Shown here: positions 7,436 through 12,559 of the stretch, piece by piece | Position numbering within the stretch: position 1 is the stretch's first letter | Layout: each line of letters begins with the position of its first letter | Source of the DNA: Opitutia bacterium | GTDB taxonomy: Bacteria > Verrucomicrobiota > Verrucomicrobiia > Opitutales > Opitutaceae | DNA: 12,559 bases | Assembly (NCBI GenBank): GCA_003157575.1 | Contig: PMKA01000535.1 | Coordinates: 10,225-22,783 of the forward strand | Direction of reading: 5' to 3' | Notes under the pieces: generated by a model | Told to the model about the DNA's origin: nothing | The model's database searches: none | The model's input: the letters and a program-made list of their open reading frames with translations, nothing else | Made by a program: the position numbers and the translations under genes

Positions 7436-8020
7436 ATGAAGCTGTCCAAAAAAGGTGAGTACGCAATTCGCGCCCTGATTGACCTGGGGATCGCTGCCGA
7501 GGTGGGCCGGCCCCTGGTCCAGGTTACCGAGCTTGCCGCCCGCGAGAAATTGCCGGTGAAGTTTCTCGAGCAGATCATGATGGTGCTGAAGAAGGCGCGG
7601 CTGGTCGAGAGCCGGCGGGGAAAATTCGGCGGGTATCGCCTCGCGCAACCTGCGGGGAAGATCGTTATGGGGCACGTTGTCCGCCTGATCGACGGTCCGC
7701 TCGCCCCGATCAATTGCGTGAGCCAGACCGCCTACGAGAAATGCTCCTGTCCCGACGAGACGCACTGCGGGTTGCGGATGCTGATGCTCGACGTGCGCAA
7801 CGCCATCACGGGCATCCTGGACCGGTACACGCTTGCGGACGTGGTCGGGGTCACCCTGCGCAAGATGCGCCGCGACGGCGTGCCGCTGCCCTATTCCGAA
7901 CCGCCCCGGCCGGTGTCGCCGCCCGCCAAGGGTCGGAAGCCCTCGCGGCCGGGCGCGGATGACCGGATGCAGGCTGTCGACGGCCTGATCAACAATATCC
8001 TGGGAGACTACGCAATATGA
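7436..8020 (+). CDS. Rrf2-family transcriptional regulator with four cysteines
   Basis: The 194-residue cytoplasmic protein has the Rrf2 winged helix at about 1-82, starting MKLSKKGEYAIRAL and including the KFLEQIMMVLKKARLVESRRG-type recognition region and GGYRLA. A cysteine-bearing segment follows, with Cys at 94, 103, 105 and 111 (C-x8-C-x-C-x5-C), then the dimerisation helix MLDVRNAITGILDRYTLADV. Iron-sulfur Rrf2 proteins such as IscR, NsrR and RirA use three cysteines at similar places; the sulfur regulator CymR lacks a cluster. The C-terminal tail of about 45 residues beyond the helix is proline- and basic-rich. GGTGA lies 10 bases before the ATG. The stop overlaps the porin start by four bases. 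Being first in a porin-ABC-cysK cluster, it probably senses sulfur or cysteine status or an iron-sulfur cluster and controls its own operon; this is inference. Confidence 0.87.
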   Translation: MKLSKKGEYAIRALIDLGIAAEVGRPLVQVTELAAREKLPVKFLEQIMMVLKKARLVESRRGKFGGYRLAQPAGKIVMGHVVRLIDGPLAPINCVSQTAYEKCSCPDETHCGLRMLMLDVRNAITGILDRYTLADVVGVTLRKMRRDGVPLPYSEPPRPVSPPAKGRKPSRPGADDRMQAVDGLINNILGDYAI

Positions 8021-9447
8021 ACACCACCCCATCGCCGACGATTCGCGCCTTGCTCGTGGCTCTTGCGTTTTCCGCCGCCCTGACCTGCGTTCGCGGCGCA
8101 GACGATACCGATGCGGAGATCCAGGCCCTGCGCGAGCAGATCCGTGTGCTCGACCAGAGGCTGACACAGCTCCAGCAGCAACAACAGCAGATCAAGGACC
8201 AGCAGGCCGCCGCTGCGGCAAAGGCCGCCGACGCCGCCAGCAAGGCGGACGCCGCGGCCAAGGCCGAGCCCAAGGTCGCGATCACGGACAAGGGATTCAT
8301 GTTCACCTCGGCGGACGGCGCCGATTTTCTGAGGATCGGCGGCCTAGTGCAGCTCGACTCGCGCCTGTTCTTCAACGACGGCGGCGGAGTGATGAACAAC
8401 ACGTTCGTGCTGCGGCGCGCCCGCCCGATTGTCGAGGGTGCGTTCGACAAGATCTATTCCTTCCAGTTCGTGTCCGAGCTGGGAGGCACAAGCGCGCCGA
8501 GCATTCTGGACGCCAATTTCGGCGTGTCGCTGGGCGGCGCGGCGCAGCTCAAATTCGGCAAGTTCAAGGCGCCCATCGGCCTCGAATGGCTGCAGGCCGA
8601 TTCGTGGACGTTTTTCGACGAACGCTCGCTCGCCTCGGCCCTTGTGCCCAACCGCGATCTGGGCATCCAGCTCGGGGGCAGCTTCAAAGGCGGCGCGATC
8701 AGTTATGCAGCCGGCGTTTTCAACGGAGTGCCCGACAACACAACCACGGGCAACTCCGATTTCGACAACGACAAGGATGTCATCGGCCGCATCTATTTGC
8801 AGCCGTTCAAAGCCGAGCAGGAGTCCTTCTTCCAGGGGCTCGCCTTCGGCGTGGGCGCCGGGGTGGGGCGCGAAAAGGGCGCGGCGGCCGTCACGAGCGG
8901 CTACAAGACCGACGGTCAGCAGACGTTCTTCAAATACAAGAGCACGGTCGTGGGCGACGGCCGGGTCTGGCGGGTGTCGCCCCAGGCCGAATTCCGCCGC
9001 GGGCCTTTCGGGCTCATCGGCGAATACGTCCTGTCGACGGTCAACGCGCGGCCGACGGCGGCCGGAAAGAAGGCGCAGCTGCAGAACCGGGCCTGGGAGA
9101 TCACGACCGGTTATGTGCTCACCGGCGAGAACTCATCCTACACCGGCGTCGTCCCGAATTCGCCCTTCAACTGGAAGGCGGGCACGTGGGGCGCGTGGGA
9201 GGTCGCGGCCCGTTATGCCGACCTGAAGATCGACGACGCGGCGTTTCCCTTGTTCGCCGATCCCGCGGCAAGCGCGGACGAGGCGTCGTCGGTCGGGCTC
9301 GGGCTCAACTGGTACCTGAGCAAGACCGTGCGCACGACCTTTGATTTCTACCGGACGCATTTCTCGAACGAGGTGCCGGTGTCCTCGACACAGATTCTGC
9401 GCCAGGACGAACAGGCGTTCATCACGCGCTTCCAGATATCGTTCTGA
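8017..9447 (+). CDS. OprP/OprO-like outer-membrane porin
   Basis: This 476-residue protein is predicted to form an outer-membrane beta-barrel for anionic solutes. A signal peptide ends near residue 28 (CVRGA, then DDTDAE). Residues about 30-62 form a coiled coil with a run of six glutamines, and about 63-85 are an alanine/lysine-rich linker, as in trimeric porins anchored to peptidoglycan. The barrel begins near 103 with FLRIGGLVQLDSRLFF and contains FVLRRARPIVEG and KFGKFKAPIGLEWLQ, hallmarks of the phosphate-selective porin O/P family. It ends in aromatic QISF, the usual barrel-assembly signal. It overlaps the Rrf2 gene by four bases with GGGAGA upstream. The family name implies phosphate, but the sulfur-type transporter next door suggests sulfate or sulfonate. 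Confidence 0.87.
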   Translation: MNTTPSPTIRALLVALAFSAALTCVRGADDTDAEIQALREQIRVLDQRLTQLQQQQQQIKDQQAAAAAKAADAASKADAAAKAEPKVAITDKGFMFTSADGADFLRIGGLVQLDSRLFFNDGGGVMNNTFVLRRARPIVEGAFDKIYSFQFVSELGGTSAPSILDANFGVSLGGAAQLKFGKFKAPIGLEWLQADSWTFFDERSLASALVPNRDLGIQLGGSFKGGAISYAAGVFNGVPDNTTTGNSDFDNDKDVIGRIYLQPFKAEQESFFQGLAFGVGAGVGREKGAAAVTSGYKTDGQQTFFKYKSTVVGDGRVWRVSPQAEFRRGPFGLIGEYVLSTVNARPTAAGKKAQLQNRAWEITTGYVLTGENSSYTGVVPNSPFNWKAGTWGAWEVAARYADLKIDDAAFPLFADPAASADEASSVGLGLNWYLSKTVRTTFDFYRTHFSNEVPVSSTQILRQDEQAFITRFQISF

Positions 9448-9474
9448 CGACGGATTTCGAGCCCCAGCCCGAAC

Positions 9475-10434
9475 ATGAAAACAATCCTGTTCCTCTGCCT
9501 TGCCCTGCTGGCCGCAACGGCGGCGCGCGCCGAGAAGATCGTGCTGCGCGTCGGCTATTTTCCAAACGTCACGCACGCGCAGGGCATCATCGGCAGCCAG
9601 ACGACGCGCGAGGGACGCGGCTGGTTCGAAGAGCGCCTCGGCGGGGATGTCACCGTGCAGTGGTTCGCATTCAACGCCGGGCCGAGCGCAATGGAGGCGA
9701 TCTTCGCCGGTTCGGTGGACCTGACCTACGTCGGGCCCAACCCGGCGCTCAATGCCTACATCCGCTCGGGCGGCGACGAGATCCGCGTCCTCGCCGGGGC
9801 GGCGGAAGGCGGGGCGGCGCTCGTCGTGCCCGCGGACGGACGCATCAAGGCTCCGGCCGATTTTCGCGGCCGCAAGGTGGCCACGCCCCAGTTTGGCAAC
9901 ACCCAGGATGTGGCGGCGCGTGCCTGGCTGAAGAAGCAGGGCTTCAAGATCACGCAGGGCGGGGGCGACGTTTTTGTCGTGCCCACGGCGAATCCCGACC
10001 AGCTCGCGTTGTTTTCCTCCGGGCAGATCGATGCCGTCTGGACGGTTGAACCATGGGTGTCGCGGCTGGAGCAGGAGGCGGGCGGCAAGGTTTTTCTCGA
10101 ACAGCCCGAGGTCGTCACCACGCTGCTGGTATCGAGCGTGCGCCTCTTGAAGCAACATCCGGATCTGGCGCGGAAATTCCGCGCCGCGCATGTCGAGCTC
10201 ACTGCCTGGATCAACGCCCATGGAGCCGAAGCGCGGGCGATAGTCTGTTCCGGCCTGGGCGCCGACATGCACCGCCCCTTCCCCCCGGGACTGGTTGAAA
10301 GCGCATGGCGGAGGATGCATTTCACCGCGGATCTGAAGCCGGAGCAGATCGCCGGAGTCGTAAAGGACGCCCAGGGCGTCGGGTTTCTCCCCAACGCCAT
10401 CCCGCTGGACCGCATGTTCTCCGGAGAGCCATGA
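9475..10434 (+). CDS. ssuA: SsuA/TauA-like periplasmic substrate-binding protein
   Basis: The 319-residue protein would bind an aliphatic sulfonate-type ligand in the periplasm and hand it to the SsuC-like permease. A classic signal peptide, MKTILFLCLALLAATAARA, is cut before Glu20. The mature fold belongs to the NMT1/SsuA/TauA group: LRVGYFPNVTHAQGI at about 24-38, FNAGPSAMEAIFAGSVDLTYVGPNPALNAY in the middle, KVATPQFGNTQDVAARAWL and DAVWTVEPW. It follows the porin by 27 bases with no evident Shine-Dalgarno and overlaps the ATPase start by four bases. Relatives bind sulfonates, taurine, nitrate, bicarbonate or thiamine precursors; the sulfur role comes from cysK and the Rrf2 gene in the same array. 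Confidence 0.82.
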   Translation: MKTILFLCLALLAATAARAEKIVLRVGYFPNVTHAQGIIGSQTTREGRGWFEERLGGDVTVQWFAFNAGPSAMEAIFAGSVDLTYVGPNPALNAYIRSGGDEIRVLAGAAEGGAALVVPADGRIKAPADFRGRKVATPQFGNTQDVAARAWLKKQGFKITQGGGDVFVVPTANPDQLALFSSGQIDAVWTVEPWVSRLEQEAGGKVFLEQPEVVTTLLVSSVRLLKQHPDLARKFRAAHVELTAWINAHGAEARAIVCSGLGADMHRPFPPGLVESAWRRMHFTADLKPEQIAGVVKDAQGVGFLPNAIPLDRMFSGEP

Positions 10435-11237
10435 CGCTGCAACAGGAGCTCTCCGCATCGCCCAGCGCAAAGCTGGCGGTGAAGGACGTCTCGAAGACCT
10501 TTCCCATGCGCGGCGGACGGGTGCAGGCGCTTGATCACGTCACGCTCAACGTCAGCGAGGGGGAGTTTGTCTGTCTTGTTGGGCCGAGCGGCTGCGGAAA
10601 ATCGACGCTGCTCAACATCATTGCCGGGCTGGAGACGTTTGACGAGGGAACGGTGTGTTCGGACGGCGCGCCCATCCGGGGCCCCGGGCGGGACCGCATG
10701 GTCATGTTCCAGGAGCCGGCGCTGTTTCCATGGCTGGATGCGTTTTCGAACGTGATGTTCGGCCTGAAGCTCAAGCCGGGGCTGGCGGACTCGGAACGCA
10801 GGGAGGTGGCGCAGTACTATTTGAAGCTCGTCGGGCTTGAGCGCTTCGAGCATGCAAACATCCATGAGCTCTCCGGCGGCATGAAGCAGCGTCTGGCGCT
10901 TGCCCGGGCGATGGCTCCGAATCCGCGGGTGCTGCTGATGGACGAACCGTTCGCGGCGCTCGATGCGATCACCCGCGAGCAGCTCTACGGCGACCTCCAG
11001 CGCATCTGGCAGGAGCGGCGCAAGACCATCCTCTTCGTCACCCACAACGTCCGCGAAGCGGCCTGCCTCGGGGACCGTGTCGTGCTGTTTTCGCCGCACC
11101 CGGGGCGCATCCGCGAAGAATTCAGGATTCCCCTGCCGCGTCCGCGGGACATCAACAGCGTCGATCTTGCCGAACACTCCATCGAGATCATGCGCGCGCT
11201 CAAGGGGCACCTGGGCGACACGGAGGTGCACGAATGA
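10431..11237 (+). CDS. ssuB: SsuB/TauB-like ABC transporter ATPase
   Basis: This 268-residue ATPase powers the SsuA/SsuC-like importer. Motifs are Walker A GPSGCGKS at 51-58, Q-loop FQEPALFPW at 93-101, signature LSGGM at 147-151, Walker B VLLMDE at 167-172, D-loop AALD and the switch histidine in VTHNVREA at 205. The FQEPALFPWLDAFSNVMFGL and LSGGMKQR forms are typical of the nitrate/sulfonate/taurine ATPases. The frame is open further upstream to an ATG at 10305, but I chose the ATG at 10431: GGAG precedes it and it overlaps the ssuA stop by four bases. The stop overlaps the permease start by four bases. Confidence 0.88.
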   Translation: MTLQQELSASPSAKLAVKDVSKTFPMRGGRVQALDHVTLNVSEGEFVCLVGPSGCGKSTLLNIIAGLETFDEGTVCSDGAPIRGPGRDRMVMFQEPALFPWLDAFSNVMFGLKLKPGLADSERREVAQYYLKLVGLERFEHANIHELSGGMKQRLALARAMAPNPRVLLMDEPFAALDAITREQLYGDLQRIWQERRKTILFVTHNVREAACLGDRVVLFSPHPGRIREEFRIPLPRPRDINSVDLAEHSIEIMRALKGHLGDTEVHE

Positions 11238-11998
11238 AACGTTCGCTCACTGCGTTCCTTTTCTTCGCGGCGCTGCTGGCCGCGTGGCAGGTCGTCTTCC
11301 AGGCGAAGGTGTGGTCGCCCGTGCTGGCGCCGAGTCCGGCCAGCGTGGGGCGCTATCTTTGGAACGCGCTCCGCGACGGCACCCTCGAGGGCAGCACCCT
11401 GGTGACGATGAAGCGGCTGTTTCTGGGGTACGTGATCGGAATCGCCGCCGGCGTGCCGCTGGGGATGCTCACCGCGCAATTCCGTGCGATGCGCGACACG
11501 CTGGGCGTGCTCGCGCTCGGCCTGCAGGGCCTGCCGAGCGTCTGCTGGGTGCCGCTTGCGCTTCTGTGGTTCGGTCAGTCGGAGGGCGCCATGCTGTTTG
11601 TCGTCGTGATGGGGACGTTGTGGTCCGTGATCCTCGCGACCGACTCGGGAGTCCGTAACGTGAATCCGATCTACGTCCGCGCCGCGCGCACCATGGGTTC
11701 GCGCAGGCTGCACACCTGGGTGATGGTGATCATGCCGGCGTCGCTGCCCTTCATCGTCAGCGGGATGAAGCAGGGCTGGGCCTTCGCCTGGCGCTCGCTC
11801 ATGGCCGCGGAGATTTTTGTCACCATCCTGACCGGGTTTGGCCTCGGGCAGCTGCTCCACTACGGGCGCGAGCTCAACGCGATGGACCAGGTCATCGGCA
11901 TCATGCTGGTCATCGTGTTCATCGGGCTGCTCGCGGACAAGGTCCTGTTTTCGCCGTGGGAGAGCTTCCTCCACCGGCGATGGGGCACCGACAAATGA
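11234..11998 (+). CDS. ssuC: SsuC/TauC-like ABC transporter permease
   Basis: The 254-residue inner-membrane permease forms the channel for the SsuABC-like importer. Hydrophobic segments lie at about 5-22, 62-80, 89-113, 117-136, 163-177 and 216-234. The cytoplasmic coupling loop, VRAARTMGSRRLHTWVMVIMP at about 148-168, is the EAA-type loop of this family. The gene begins with ATGA overlapping the ATPase stop and has a strong GGAGGT seven bases upstream. Length matches SsuC, which is about 260 residues. Specificity cannot be read from the permease alone. Confidence 0.87.
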   Translation: MKRSLTAFLFFAALLAAWQVVFQAKVWSPVLAPSPASVGRYLWNALRDGTLEGSTLVTMKRLFLGYVIGIAAGVPLGMLTAQFRAMRDTLGVLALGLQGLPSVCWVPLALLWFGQSEGAMLFVVVMGTLWSVILATDSGVRNVNPIYVRAARTMGSRRLHTWVMVIMPASLPFIVSGMKQGWAFAWRSLMAAEIFVTILTGFGLGQLLHYGRELNAMDQVIGIMLVIVFIGLLADKVLFSPWESFLHRRWGTDK

Positions 11999-12019
11999 GC
12001 GCCCGGCCGCATCTCTTTT

Positions 12020-12050
12020 TTGACATGGGGCAAAGCCCGGACTCAATCAT
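12020..12050 (+). promoter_or_regulatory. Candidate cysK promoter
   Basis: A perfect -35 hexamer TTGACA at 12020-12025 lies in the 63-base gap before cysK. The best -10 is AATCAT at 12045-12050, four of six matches with a long 19-base spacer. A small GGGC-AAA-GCCC inverted repeat at 12028-12038 lies between the boxes. The resulting start would be only a few bases from the ATG, so the leader would be nearly absent. Confidence 0.3.
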
Positions 12051-12061
12051 CACCCACTACC

Positions 12062-12559
12062 ATGGCCAAGATATACGACAGCATTGTTGATACGATCGGC
12101 AACACGCCGCTTGTCCGGCTTCATCGCACGGCAGAGGCCCACGGGGCCGTGGCCGACATCCTGCTGAAGCTCGAATTCTTCAACCCTCTCAGCAGCGTCA
12201 AGGACCGCATCGGCGCGGCGATGATCGACGATGCGTTCAAGTCGGGGCGCATCAACCAGGAGACCGTCCTGATCGAGCCCACGAGCGGAAACACCGGCAT
12301 CGCGCTGGCGTTCGTCGCGGCGGCGCGCGGCCTGCGGATCGTCCTCACCATGCCCGAGACCATGAGCATGGAGCGGCGCAAGCTCCTCAAGGTGCTCGGC
12401 GCCCGCCTCGTGCTGACGGAGGGGCCGCAAGGGATGAAGGGGGCCATCGCGATGGCCGAGGAGCTGCACAGGCAGATTCCCAACAGCGCCATCCTCCAGC
12501 AATTCTCGAATCCGTCCAATCCCGAGATCCACCGGAAGACGACCGCCGAGGAGATCTGG
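12062..12559 (+). CDS. cysK: Cysteine synthase A (O-acetylserine sulfhydrylase), 3' partial
   Basis: The enzyme joins sulfide to O-acetyl-L-serine using pyridoxal phosphate, making cysteine in the cytoplasm. The first 166 residues are present, about half of the usual length of roughly 310; the rest runs off the right edge. It starts [20 protein letters not shown]. The PLP lysine is in [11 protein letters not shown] at about 41-51, and the phosphate-binding and substrate loop is [12 protein letters not shown] at about 73-84. The [20 protein letters not shown] stretch near 147 is typical of CysK. It follows the ssuC-like gene by 63 bases on the same strand, without an obvious Shine-Dalgarno. 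Being next to the importer, it is the likely final step of sulfur fixation in this cluster. Confidence 0.93.
   Translation, partial: MAKIYDSIVDTIGNTPLVRLHRTAEAHGAVADILLKLEFFNPLSSVKDRIGAAMIDDAFKSGRINQETVLIEPTSGNTGIALAFVAAARGLRIVLTMPETMSMERRKLLKVLGARLVLTEGPQGMKGAIAMAEELHRQIPNSAILQQFSNPSNPEIHRKTTAEEIW

Noticed and set aside
8164..8275. CAG-rich and GCC-rich tract as a possible microsatellite
   Set aside because: It is the coding sequence for the porin coiled coil and alanine-rich linker, which is normal for the family.
10305..10430. Upstream start for the SsuB-like ATPase
   Set aside because: It would overlap ssuA by over 120 bases and encode arginine-rich sequence; the ATG at 10431 has GGAG before it and an ATGA overlap.
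9133..10470. 445-codon minus-strand frame opposite the porin end and ssuA
   Set aside because: Antisense shadow of two well-supported genes with signal peptides and family motifs.
9756..11231. 491-codon minus-strand frame opposite ssuA and ssuB
   Set aside because: It mirrors two clear plus-strand genes and has no recognisable domain; the GC-rich codon pattern leaves the opposite frame open.
11999..12020. Possible rho-independent terminator after the ssuC-like gene (T-run at 12015-12021)
   Set aside because: The GC-rich bases before the T-run form no stem longer than about three contiguous pairs.
1..12559. CRISPR array, tRNA, rRNA or insertion sequence
   Set aside because: No regularly spaced repeats, no tRNA-like cloverleaf and no transposase or terminal inverted repeats were seen; coding sequence fills nearly the whole window.

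Overview
This 12.6 kb window is GC-rich, densely packed bacterial chromosome. I infer a free-living or polysaccharide-degrading Gram-negative, possibly Verrucomicrobiota (Opitutaceae-like). The pointers are an outer-membrane porin and periplasmic binding proteins, a large multidomain glycosidase tail with a malectin-like module, and the GC-rich codon use. The taxon rests on recognition of style, not on a marker gene, so it is tentative.

Layout. (1) 2-1789, plus strand: the C-terminal part of a large glycoside-hydrolase-like protein whose 5' end lies outside the window. (2) 1802-1969, plus strand: a 55-codon leftover that looks like part of an AbiEii-type nucleotidyltransferase. It sits between the convergent glycosidase and polyamine genes. 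(3) 1950-5827, minus strand: a complete polyamine-type ABC importer in the transcription order permease (potC), binding protein (potD), permease (potB), ATPase (potA). (4) 5908-7191, minus strand: a 12-helix MFS exporter just upstream of that operon. (5) 7192-7435: a 244-bp divergent control region with direct and inverted repeats. (6) 7436-12559, plus strand: Rrf2-family regulator, OprP/OprO-like porin, SsuA/TauA-like binding protein, SsuB-like ATPase, SsuC-like permease and the start of cysteine synthase (cysK, cut by the window end).

How the genes work together. The rightward cluster reads as one sulfur-acquisition unit. The porin admits an anionic solute through the outer membrane, SsuABC-like proteins import it across the inner membrane, and CysK fixes the released sulfide into cysteine. 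The four-cysteine Rrf2 protein, the first gene and translationally coupled to the porin, is the likely local sensor. No desulfonating monooxygenase (SsuD/TauD) is visible, so the substrate and the step that frees sulfur are open questions. The leftward genes form a polyamine uptake operon, perhaps co-transcribed with the MFS gene.

The points most worth a second look are the Rrf2-led sulfur unit, the repeats in its control region, the AbiEii-like remnant and the apparent insertion of a malectin-like module in the glycosidase tail. Nothing here is clearly a wholly new system.
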